Source: Deltaproteobacteria bacterium
Lineage (GTDB): Bacteria > Desulfobacterota > Desulfobacteria > C00003060 > C00003106
Assembly (NCBI GenBank): GCA_019314005.1
Contig: JAFDAE010000059.1
Location: forward strand, 1-9,681
Reading direction: 5' to 3'
Length of the DNA: 9,681 bases
Positions 1 to 6,440 of the stretch are shown here, in pieces. Made by a program: the position numbers and the translations under genes. The notes beneath the pieces were generated by a model that did not search any database, was not told the DNA's origin, and saw only the letters and a program-made list of their open reading frames with translations. Each line of letters starts with the position of its first letter. Positions within the stretch are counted from its first letter, which is position 1.

Positions 1-5
1 TTTTC

Positions 6-80
6 GTCAGGCAAGGAAGACGAGAATTTTAACCTGAGGAATACATTATGTATTTTGATGATTAAAATTTGAAGCCTGAC
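6..80. repeat. Nested imperfect palindrome, left spacer
   Basis: Three inverted pairs are nested: GTCAGGC (6-12) with GCCTGAC (74-80), AATTTTAA (25-32) with TTAAAATT (62-69), and AATACAT (40-46) with ATGTATT (48-54) around a single T. The two inner pairs share an exact centre at 47. The sequence can fold as one long interrupted hairpin. It lies downstream of the PPDK-like gene and may act in transcript ends or be a decayed foldback element. No T-run marks it as a clear intrinsic terminator. The rest of 1-180 holds a further 7-bp inverted pair, AATGGCA (96-102) with TGCCATT (122-128), and the octamer tract. Confidence 0.55.
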
Positions 81-142
81 ACCGCATCACGGGAAAATGG
101 CAGTTGTGCAAAGGTCTCTAATGCCATTAACTTAATGATCAA

Positions 143-178
143 ATTCCCCAATTCCTAAATCCCCCAATCCCTAAATCC
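143..178. repeat. Octamer tandem tract at the 3' side of the PPDK-like gene
   Basis: Four and a half units in strict 8-nt phase: ATTCCCCA, ATTCCTAA, ATCCCCCA, ATCCCTAA, ATCC. The tract ends 2 nt before the stop codon of the leftward gene at 181. It is the reverse complement of the AATTTAGG octamer family found again at 9204-9275, so one family occurs twice in opposite orientation. No coding content is seen. Confidence 0.75.
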
Positions 179-180
179 TT

Positions 181-3100
181 TTATACATGAACATCTTGCT
201 CTGTAATCGGATGCGTACCATAATAGACGGAGCCTTCTTTTCCGTCAATACTTAAAAAGTCTCCGCTTGCTATTGAATGTTTGTTAATTATAGCGCGCTT
301 TTCCTGTTCCAATACCGTTAATTTGCGGCAACCGACCACGCATGTTTTCCCAAGATGATGCGCAACAATCGAGGCATGTGACGTCGCCCCCCCTCTGGAA
401 GTAAGAAGCCCGTCGGCGGCGGATATCTCTCTAACATCGTCAGGGACGGTATCGGGCCGTATCAAAATAAGTCGTGTCTGTGGTTCATGGAGTCGGAACC
501 ACTTGATCTCATTCAGGGTAAAGACCGCTTTTCCGCTCAGCGCTCCTCCGCATACTCCTACCCCTTTTGCAAGTGATGACTTTTTCAGCTCGTTTGTGAC
601 CACAAAGTGTGGAAAGGTCTGTATTTTCCCGACAACCATATCACGGGATTGTAATATGTGCAGTTTGTCAGCGCTATTCCCTTCAAAGGTAAATTCTATT
701 TCCTGAGCAGTCCAGTTGTTTTCATACACGAGCGTTTTTGCACTCTCACGAAGCATATGAAACACTACTGGAAAAGCTTCCTCTAATGACGGATCCTGCT
801 GTCTTCCTTCAGCCCCTTTTTGTTCTATTGATATCGGCTGGGTTTGTACAAGACCGGCAACCACATCTTCGCCTTGACCTCCGATAGTGTAATCACCCCA
901 TGGAATTATTCGGTCTACGGATTTATTAATGTTATGGGTAAACAAGACCCCTGACCCTGCCGAGGTGGTCAGGTTCCCAAATACCATTTCCTGGACAATA
1001 ACGGCTGTTCCCCAGTTGTCTGAGATCCCCATAATCTCACGATAAGCACGGGATTTGGCAGAATGCCACGATTCAAAGACCTGGTGGATTGACTGTAGCA
1101 GCTGTTCCTTGGGATCATCAGTAATTTTTACCCCTGTGGCCTCCACAGCTTCTCTGTACTTCAGGGCTAATGCGCGCATCTGGTTGGCTGTAAAGCCCCG
1201 TTTCCGAACGACCTTATGCCGGGTCTTATGTTCCACCATTTGCGCATGAAATGTTTCCCTCGGGATGCCGAACGACATGCCCCATGACTGGAGGAAACGC
1301 CTGTAATTATCCCAGGCAAACCATTCCTGCCCTGTTTTTCGTATAAGGCCTTCTGCTATTTCCTCATTGATGCCTACATTAAGGAAGGTATCCATCATGC
1401 CCGGCATTGCGATGGCCGCTCCGCTTCGAACGGAAAAAAGGAGAGGGTTTCCCGGATTGCCGAACTCTTCCCCTGTCTGTTCTTCAATCTCCTTTACGTG
1501 TCTATAGATATTTTCAACAAGGTCCTTCCGTGCGTGCCTGAAGGAATTTATAACGCGCCGGCATCGAAAGACCTCTGTTGTGATAATAAACCCGAAAGGT
1601 ACGGGCAGTGAAAGATCATTCAGCCTGACTAAATTGTATCCCTTGTTTCCCAGGTATATCTGATCCTTGATAAATGGGGGGGGGTGGTCAATGCCGGCAA
1701 TGGCCTTCCCCGGGTCGTAGCTCAGCAAAAGATCAAGGTCTTCGGCGGACAATTGCTCAGATTGATCATTCAGGGCATGGATAACTCTGCTGATAAAATT
1801 ATCAAGATACTGAAACCCAAAGGTGCCGGCGATCAGATCCCGCATAAAGGTTTCAGATATCTTATAGGTCCGTTCGTCAGAGGTCTGTTCGCCTTCCCCC
1901 ATACGATATTTTGGGAGGAGGAATTCGTCGCAGGTCTGCCGAAGAATTATCTTAAGATTATCTTCATGGATGTTTCTATAAAAAGTTGTAAGGATATCCT
2001 GTTCCGCATCCGCAACTCCCTGGAATATATCAACATACTGGGTAAAAGTGAATCTTCGTACCTCCAAGGCCCTTACGAGGAGTTTAGCGTGGCGTTGAAG
2101 TCGCTTGGAAGCTATCCCGTCGAGTTCGAGCGCTTGCACAAAAAGATGTATAATGTCACTGATCTTAAAGAAGGTGTCTCTTGTAATAAACTGAAGGTTG
2201 ATAGAATTGATCAGTTCCTCGAATAGAAGGTTGGCATAGTTTTCAAGGCGTAGAGTAAGGCCAAGAGCGTCAAATTTTCTTTCATAATACGTTCCATACA
2301 TGGACGGGATATCTGCGGCGATGTGCCGTTTGTGGTATATTGCCTCTACCCCCTCTGAGGGCTCCGGCGAAAGGATTAGTCTCTTTAAAAGCTTCAGGTA
2401 ATTTAATATCCCCTGAAGTTTTTCTACCACGTTTTCCCGCTTAATAGCCTTCTCAAGAGTGTCTATATGGGGAAATCCTTTATTTTTTGCAATGCTTAAA
2501 TGGGTCCCTATATCCCTATGGGCCAGGTTGTACTTTTCATTCAACAGCCTGTATAATCGGAACAGCAATGCCACACGGGCACGATCCTGCTCAGGTCCTT
2601 TTTGCAGACCGGAGATCAACTTTTTCCCTTGCTCAGGCGAAAGCTCCAGAAGATCTTTTGGCTTTTTGACTTCTCGATTCTCAAAGAGCTCGGTGACTAC
2701 CTCGTGAACGCCGTCTACATAAACTCCATAGCTCGGGATGTGCCTGTACAGTTCAGGAGGAAGGAATGGAGCAAGGAATGTCTTGTCGCGAGTGAGCCAG
2801 AATGTGAAGATCGCCGTGGTAAGATGAATAAGGAGGTTATGACTCTCTACATGGCATTGTTTTCTTAGGAAATGGATCAGGATGTCTCCCCGGTTCACGA
2901 CCTCATCTATCTCTGTAGACACATCTCGAAGGGCGCCTTCAGCCCCGATTTCATTAAAGTAGACAGGAAAGAGCTTGGTAACCTGCTTTATCAGGTTATA
3001 TACCGGCTTAATATCGCTGTCGAGGAGGCGCGTCACATCTTTTTGAAATAGATCCGTGTCCTTAATGACCACCCCTTCCAATTTTAAGTATATGATAAGC

Positions 3101-4392
3101 GACGAAAGTAGCCGACGACACCATTTGGGGGCGTTTTCAATAATGTCGAGCCATACCCTGATATTTAAAAGATGTACGGGATTAGGGGTCATTGGCGCAT
3201 CAGGTGAAGTCTTGCCAACTTCGGGCCCCTCGAACCCAAGAGAGATGGTGTGACGGATAAAGAGATCTACCAACTCACTCTCGTCACCTTTAAACACCGC
3301 TTTGCCTATGTTCTGTGTTGTCTGAAGCGCGGTTTCAGGATACTTGTGGATATTCTTCTTCAATATATCAAAGGTCTTGGCTAACAATATCCCGGGTGTT
3401 TCACTCGTATGGTTTTGAATTATATCGGAAAGCGATTCATTTATACGGCGAAGGGTCTCCTCGTGAATAGAGGAGAGACCGGTTATCGCCATGATCTTGA
3501 GAAGTATGGAGATCTGGTTGATATAAGAGAGCCTGTTGTCTGTCTCTTCTTTTGCAATCTGATCCGGAAGATCTCTAAATCCTTTCATGATTTGTTGAAA
3601 GGACGGAAGTTCCAACAGCTTCGCAAGGGATTCGGCAGAGCGGTGCTTCTTATTGATATGTTCAAGTTGCTCTAACAGATCCTTAAAATGGGAGTGGGAC
3701 ACTGGTTGAAGAACCTGCTGAAGTCGCTCCTCAGGAATAGATGTTGTCCTTTTTTCAACAAACCATACAGACAGGTCATCTTCCCGCGCCCAGTATTCGT
3801 AACATTGCTTGAGCGAACGGATAAGGAGTGCATTAAAGACCGAAAGATCGAATTCTTTCGGCGCATTTGTAAGCAAGAGTCTCCCTATGCGATGCAGCGG
3901 GTAAAAGCTGGTAACAACAGAGAAAAAGTTTTCGTCCGACAGTCCGTGGAGTTTTTCAAAACAGTGGATAAGCTGGGGCGCGACGCGTTGGAGCATATTC
4001 TTGCTGCCGGCGAGTTTTTCCAAATAAAGGAGCGTATATTCCACGGCATTTTGACGCTGGCCGGCATCGGTGAGACATCCTGTTGCTTCCAGAAATATTT
4101 CGCATATAACGGCAACAACCTGAGGGGCGCTTTTGTCCTTTTCATAGACCGAAAAATTTTTAAGGGCATACTTTTTCAACTCAACAATAATGAAGTGCCA
4201 ATTTTTTAGGGGATGACTCAGTTCATAGAGAAAGGATTCGGCTTGTGCGTGGAGCCCGGGATATGACTGAATGACCTCAAGAAGTGGTCTGCATTTCGCG
4301 CCTATTGTGGGAGTGTAGGCGGTCTCCTCCAGGTTGCGTCGGAGCGCCTCTGAGTCAAATCTTTTATCGGAAAGCGTCTCTTTTGGTAACAT
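181..4392 (-). CDS. PPDK-like phosphotransferase (ATP-grasp plus phosphohistidine swivel) with a long unknown N-terminal region
   Basis: This 1403-residue protein has two parts. Residues 1 to about 900 are charged and rich in leucine, probably alpha-helical; I recognise no domain, signal peptide or membrane segment there. From about 910 to the end it follows pyruvate phosphate dikinase (PPDK): GNKGYNLV at 915-922, SVRSGA at 987-992 with R989, MPGMMDT at 996-1002, GEDVVAG at 1174-1180, an ATP-grasp end with EIEFTFEG and LQSRD, then the swivel signature GGATSHAS with the catalytic histidine at 1339. The R989 to H1339 distance is close to that in classical PPDK. The protein stops 64 residues after this histidine, so the C-terminal PEP/pyruvate TIM barrel is absent. 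It should transfer phosphate from ATP to its own histidine, but the final acceptor is unknown. Large PEP/pyruvate-binding-domain proteins of this type are known in Desulfobacterota. The ATG at 4392 follows one T after a heptamer tract and has no Shine-Dalgarno; I see no better in-frame start. A C9 run codes residues 903-906. Confidence 0.9.
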   Translation of the reverse strand: MLPKETLSDKRFDSEALRRNLEETAYTPTIGAKCRPLLEVIQSYPGLHAQAESFLYELSHPLKNWHFIIVELKKYALKNFSVYEKDKSAPQVVAVICEIFLEATGCLTDAGQRQNAVEYTLLYLEKLAGSKNMLQRVAPQLIHCFEKLHGLSDENFFSVVTSFYPLHRIGRLLLTNAPKEFDLSVFNALLIRSLKQCYEYWAREDDLSVWFVEKRTTSIPEERLQQVLQPVSHSHFKDLLEQLEHINKKHRSAESLAKLLELPSFQQIMKGFRDLPDQIAKEETDNRLSYINQISILLKIMAITGLSSIHEETLRRINESLSDIIQNHTSETPGILLAKTFDILKKNIHKYPETALQTTQNIGKAVFKGDESELVDLFIRHTISLGFEGPEVGKTSPDAPMTPNPVHLLNIRVWLDIIENAPKWCRRLLSSLIIYLKLEGVVIKDTDLFQKDVTRLLDSDIKPVYNLIKQVTKLFPVYFNEIGAEGALRDVSTEIDEVVNRGDILIHFLRKQCHVESHNLLIHLTTAIFTFWLTRDKTFLAPFLPPELYRHIPSYGVYVDGVHEVVTELFENREVKKPKDLLELSPEQGKKLISGLQKGPEQDRARVALLFRLYRLLNEKYNLAHRDIGTHLSIAKNKGFPHIDTLEKAIKRENVVEKLQGILNYLKLLKRLILSPEPSEGVEAIYHKRHIAADIPSMYGTYYERKFDALGLTLRLENYANLLFEELINSINLQFITRDTFFKISDIIHLFVQALELDGIASKRLQRHAKLLVRALEVRRFTFTQYVDIFQGVADAEQDILTTFYRNIHEDNLKIILRQTCDEFLLPKYRMGEGEQTSDERTYKISETFMRDLIAGTFGFQYLDNFISRVIHALNDQSEQLSAEDLDLLLSYDPGKAIAGIDHPPPFIKDQIYLGNKGYNLVRLNDLSLPVPFGFIITTEVFRCRRVINSFRHARKDLVENIYRHVKEIEEQTGEEFGNPGNPLLFSVRSGAAIAMPGMMDTFLNVGINEEIAEGLIRKTGQEWFAWDNYRRFLQSWGMSFGIPRETFHAQMVEHKTRHKVVRKRGFTANQMRALALKYREAVEATGVKITDDPKEQLLQSIHQVFESWHSAKSRAYREIMGISDNWGTAVIVQEMVFGNLTTSAGSGVLFTHNINKSVDRIIPWGDYTIGGQGEDVVAGLVQTQPISIEQKGAEGRQQDPSLEEAFPVVFHMLRESAKTLVYENNWTAQEIEFTFEGNSADKLHILQSRDMVVGKIQTFPHFVVTNELKKSSLAKGVGVCGGALSGKAVFTLNEIKWFRLHEPQTRLILIRPDTVPDDVREISAADGLLTSRGGATSHASIVAHHLGKTCVVGCRKLTVLEQEKRAIINKHSIASGDFLSIDGKEGSVYYGTHPITEQDVHV
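1676..1684. repeat. G9/C9 homopolymer inside the PPDK-like gene
   Basis: Nine G on the plus strand give nine C in the coding strand (CAC CCC CCC CCA, residues 903-906, HPPP). The run sits exactly between the unknown N-terminal part and the ATP-grasp domain. Gain or loss of one C leads to a stop about 20 codons later in both alternative frames. It is a candidate slippage site or a sequencing-error-prone position; in this sequence the frame is intact. Confidence 0.8.
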
Positions 4393-4393
4393 A

Positions 4394-4442
4394 AGGTTTC
4401 AGGTTTCAGGTTTCAGGTTTCGGGTTACGGGTTGCGAGTTAC
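4394..4442. repeat. Heptamer tract abutting the PPDK-like start codon
   Basis: Seven units in 7-nt phase: AGGTTTC four times (4394-4421), then GGGTTAC, GGGTTGC and GAGTTAC. On the coding strand of the leftward gene they read GAAACCT and variants, and the last unit ends one base before the ATG. The tract therefore fills the whole position where a ribosome binding site would be. Four identical units next to three diverged ones suggest recent expansion on the gene-proximal side. Confidence 0.9.
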
Positions 4443-4480
4443 CAATAATTCGCCTGCCAGCGAGGCATGCTGTTTGGATC

Positions 4481-4508
4481 AATCCGCAATCCGCAATCCA
4501 AAATCCGC
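4481..4508. repeat. Short heptamer tract AATCCGC
   Basis: Four units in phase: AATCCGC, AATCCGC, AATCCAA, AATCCGC. It lies between the small ORF and the PPDK-like gene. Next to it, at 4510-4525, is a small hairpin (CTCGC, 6-nt loop, GCGAG). No coding content is seen. Confidence 0.8.
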
Positions 4509-4541
4509 ACTCGCTTACCTGCGAGCATTACCACCGGGTGC

Positions 4542-4667
4542 TCAATGGCGGCATGCATTTTTTTGTGCTTCCCTGCCTCCCTTTTCCAGCCGTTCGAGCA
4601 GCCTGGTCCACCAGCTTTTTCTTTCCGGAGGCCTGGTTGAATCTTTTGTAGATAATTTTTCTGACAT
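4542..4667 (-). CDS. Small cationic protein candidate, 41 aa
   Basis: An ATG-started ORF of 41 codons on the same strand as the PPDK-like gene and 149 nt upstream of it. Its product begins MSEKLSTKDS, continues through a Pro/Arg/Lys linker to the block KSWWTRLLERLEKGG (18-31 region), and ends NACRH with a single cysteine. The middle can form an amphipathic, strongly basic helix led by two tryptophans, so it looks like a peptide and not random translation. I do not recognise the family with certainty. Upstream, AGAGGA lies about 10 nt before the ATG as a possible but distant Shine-Dalgarno, inside a heptamer tract that also contains the start codon. There is no membrane segment or signal peptide. 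The alternative is an antisense artefact of a 600-nt spacer that otherwise lacks coding content. Confidence 0.5.
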   Translation of the reverse strand: MSEKLSTKDSTRPPERKSWWTRLLERLEKGGREAQKNACRH

Positions 4668-4730
4668 CTATCTTCTGTCCTCTGACATCTAACACCTAAC
4701 ACCTAACACCTAACACCTAACACCTGACCT
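4661..4730. repeat. Ten-unit heptamer tract CTAACAC
   Basis: Ten units in unbroken 7-nt phase: CTGACAT, CTATCTT, CTGTCCT, CTGACAT, then CTAACAC five times (4689-4723), then CTGACCT. The core is identical and the flanks are diverged, the usual pattern of tandem expansion from the middle. The first unit contains the start codon of the 41-aa ORF on the minus strand. Confidence 0.9.
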
Positions 4731-4738
4731 TTCATATC

Positions 4739-4802
4739 ATGTTATTACAAAAAAAGTAAAGCTGTACATTTTGCATTTGCCCCCTTTTTATGTTATTACA
4801 AA
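4739..4802. repeat. 13-nt direct repeat, 51 nt apart
   Basis: ATGTTATTACAAA occurs at 4739-4751 and again exactly at 4790-4802. The repeats enclose 38 nt of AT-rich sequence. They could be paired regulator sites upstream of hom, or a target duplication around a short insertion. The surrounding sequence does not decide between these. Confidence 0.6.
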
Positions 4803-4825
4803 TCCTTATTGAATAAAAAGTTATA

Positions 4826-4903
4826 TCCGCAGATTTCACAGATTTTCGCAGATTTTTATTTAAATATTTTAGGCTCTTTCTTGAAATCTGCGTAATCTGC
4901 GGA
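4826..4903. repeat. Decamer foldback upstream of hom
   Basis: The left arm contains CGCAGATTT, CACAGATTTT and CGCAGATTTT in roughly 10-nt phase (4828-4856). The right arm at 4883-4903 is GAAATCTGCGTAATCTGCGG plus A. Arms 4826-4846 and 4883-4903 pair at 18 of 21 positions across a 36-nt AT-rich centre. The same CGCAGA(C/T)T decamer forms the terminal arms of the larger element at 7648-7853, so these look like two members of one family. Confidence 0.75.
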
Positions 4904-4940
4904 TTGCTTAGCGTTGCTCTTTGGCGCAGTTAGCTATCCA

Positions 4941-4975
4941 AACTTCTAACTTTTAACTTCAAACTTCAAACTTTT
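4941..4975. repeat. Heptamer tract upstream of the hom start
   Basis: Five units in phase: AACTTCT, AACTTTT, AACTTCA, AACTTCA, AACTTTT. The tract ends 18 nt before the hom ATG. The sequence between (AACCAGCTGGACTTCATT) has no purine-rich Shine-Dalgarno, only a weak CTGGA. Confidence 0.85.
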
Positions 4976-4993
4976 AACCAGCTGGACTTCATT

Positions 4994-6313
4994 ATGAAAT
5001 CAATTAATGTCGGATTATTGGGATTTGGTACTGTGGGCGCCGGAATGGCTAAGATACTCATTGAAAACGGCCCCATTATTGAATCCCGTCTGGGAGCTCC
5101 TCTTGTCTTAAAGAAAATCGCGGATCTTGATATCACCACGGACCGCGGGGTGGCCATACAGCCTGACATTTTAACCACGGACGCTTCCGAGGTATTGAAT
5201 GACCCTGAAATCGATGTTGTGGTGGAGCTGATCGGAGGATATGAGCCTGCGAAGTCTTTTGTCCTTCAGGCTATTTCAAACGGCAAGCATATTGTCACTG
5301 CAAATAAAGCGCTCCTTGCAAAACATGGGAATGAGATATTTGCCGCAGCCGCAAAACACGGCGTGGAGGTCGCGTTTGAGGCAAGCGTGGGAGGTGGGAT
5401 ACCCCTGATTCATTCTATTAAAGAAGGGCTGGTCGCAAATCGAATAAAAACGCTTTTCGGAATCCTGAACGGCACCGCCAACTATATCCTTACCAAGATG
5501 ACGGATGAAGGCGCCACCTTTGAGACCGCATTGAAGAGGGCACAGGAAAAAGGGTATGCCGAAGCAGATCCCACCTTTGACGTGGAAGGGATCGATACCG
5601 CCCACAAGTTGGCCATACTTATGATGATTTCTTATGGTATACCTATTAACCTGGATGCTGTATATACTGAGGGCATTTCAAAGATAACTCCGCTTGATAT
5701 AGAATTTATCCAACAGTTCGGTTACAGGATCAAGCTTCTCGCCATTGCAAAGGACACAGGGGATGCGGTGGAGGCAAGGGTTCATCCCACGATGATACCC
5801 GCAGAGAGTATGCTTGCCAATGTGAACGGCTCCTTTAACGCGCTTAGCATTACCGGAGATATGGTCGGAGATATCCTTTTGTACGGCCGGGGGGCCGGAA
5901 GGATGCCGACCGGAAGCGCGGTGGTAAGCGATCTGGTTGATGTCGGCAGAAACATTCTATATGGCGCTGTCGGACGATCTCCGGCAATAGGGTGGCAGAC
6001 AAGCGCAGTTTGCGATAGGCGTATTAAAACAATTGATGACCTGGAGACCCGGTATTATTTTCGTTTTACCGCGGTAGACAGCCCTGGCGTCCTTTCAAAG
6101 ATAGCAGGTGTGCTTGGCGCCCACCAGATCAGCATAGACTCGGTGCAGCAAAAGGGTAGAGTAACGGGAGGCAGCGTCCCTATTGTAATGATTACCTACA
6201 AGGCCCGGGAGGCTGATGTTCGCAAGGCGCTTAAGGAGATTGATGGCCTCCCTGTGGTTCAGGGCGAAACCATGTTGATAAGGATTGAGGGGAATTTAGG
6301 GATTGAAGATTGA
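4994..6313 (+). CDS. hom: Homoserine dehydrogenase with C-terminal ACT domain
   Basis: Reduces L-aspartate 4-semialdehyde to L-homoserine with NAD(P)H in the cytoplasm, the branch step to threonine and methionine. The 439 residues match the usual length of the ACT-containing form. Visible parts in order: Rossmann nucleotide-binding loop GFGTVG (10-15); ANKALLAKHG (103-112); the catalytic-domain motifs FEASVGGGIPL (128-138), GILNGTANYILTKM (156-169) and YAEADPTFDVEGIDTAHKL (188-206), which includes the conserved lysine K205; and an ACT domain from about 354 (FTAVDSPGVLSKIAGVLG), the likely site of feedback control by an amino acid. The start is chosen because MKSINVGLLGFG begins at the normal family position; there is no Shine-Dalgarno before it. 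The last nine residues (IEGNLGIED) and the stop codon are encoded by a tandem repeat tract, so the C-terminus is probably a repeat-derived tail. It is followed on the same strand by the ApgM/homoserine kinase candidate. Confidence 0.97.
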   Translation: MKSINVGLLGFGTVGAGMAKILIENGPIIESRLGAPLVLKKIADLDITTDRGVAIQPDILTTDASEVLNDPEIDVVVELIGGYEPAKSFVLQAISNGKHIVTANKALLAKHGNEIFAAAAKHGVEVAFEASVGGGIPLIHSIKEGLVANRIKTLFGILNGTANYILTKMTDEGATFETALKRAQEKGYAEADPTFDVEGIDTAHKLAILMMISYGIPINLDAVYTEGISKITPLDIEFIQQFGYRIKLLAIAKDTGDAVEARVHPTMIPAESMLANVNGSFNALSITGDMVGDILLYGRGAGRMPTGSAVVSDLVDVGRNILYGAVGRSPAIGWQTSAVCDRRIKTIDDLETRYYFRFTAVDSPGVLSKIAGVLGAHQISIDSVQQKGRVTGGSVPIVMITYKAREADVRKALKEIDGLPVVQGETMLIRIEGNLGIED

Positions 6314-6336
6314 AGATTTACGATTGAAGATTGAAG
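6284..6336. repeat. Heptamer tract across the hom stop codon
   Basis: ATTGAGG (6284-6290) and ATTTAGG (6294-6300) inside the hom coding sequence lead into five phased units at 6302-6336: ATTGAAG, ATTGAAG, ATTTACG, ATTGAAG, ATTGAAG. The hom TGA (6311-6313) is inside the second phased unit. The reverse complement reads AATCTTC, so orientation is opposite to the tracts upstream of start codons. Confidence 0.85.
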
Positions 6337-6400
6337 GAATTCTGTCACTTTTTAAAAAGGCAGAGCGAAGCGATTCCACAAATCGACAATCATCAATCGT
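6320..6400. repeat. Nested inverted repeat between hom and the apgM-like gene
   Basis: ACGATTGAAGATTG (6320-6333) pairs with CAATCATCAATCGT (6387-6400) at 13 of 14 positions. Inside are GGAAT (6336-6340) with ATTCC (6373-6377), TCTG with CAGA (6341-6344, 6361-6364), and the perfect 12-nt palindrome CTTTTTAAAAAG (6348-6359). The outer arms are themselves heptamer units of opposite orientation. The folded RNA may attenuate transcription or stabilise the hom message; there is no T-run of terminator type after it. Confidence 0.6.
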
Positions 6401-6401
6401 A
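6381..6401. repeat. Three-unit heptamer AATCNNN
   Basis: AATCGAC, AATCATC, AATCGTA in exact phase. This diverged tract supplies most of the right arm of the inverted repeat at 6320-6400. Confidence 0.6.
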
Positions 6402-6416
6402 TGTCCAATGGCCTCT

Positions 6417-6437
6417 AACCAATAACCAATGACCAAT
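6417..6437. repeat. Heptamer tract abutting the apgM-like start
   Basis: AACCAAT, AACCAAT, GACCAAT in exact phase, ending 3 nt before the preferred ATG at 6441. An in-frame ATG at 6429 falls inside the tract and would add four residues (MTNN) that the family lacks. No Shine-Dalgarno is visible before either ATG. Confidence 0.8.
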
Positions 6438-6440
6438 AAT

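Noticed and set aside
1684..2226. 180-codon open frame on the plus strand
   Set aside because: Fully antisense to the PPDK-like gene, whose frame shows clear domain conservation nearby; no ribosome site and no recognisable protein features.
3688..4209. 173-codon open frame on the plus strand
   Set aside because: Antisense to the N-terminal part of the PPDK-like gene; its composition looks like a mirror of that gene and it has no start context.
4439..4702. 87-codon open frame on the minus strand upstream of the PPDK-like gene
   Set aside because: Runs through two heptamer tracts and reads as low-complexity translation; the overlapping 41-aa frame at 4542-4667 has the better start and peptide character.
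4394..4730. Possible CRISPR array
   Set aside because: Repeats are 7 nt and directly tandem, without spacers or cas genes.
6429..6431. Upstream ATG as the start of the apgM-like gene
   Set aside because: It lies inside the heptamer tract and adds four non-family residues; ATG at 6441 gives the usual MKYVILLGDGM start.
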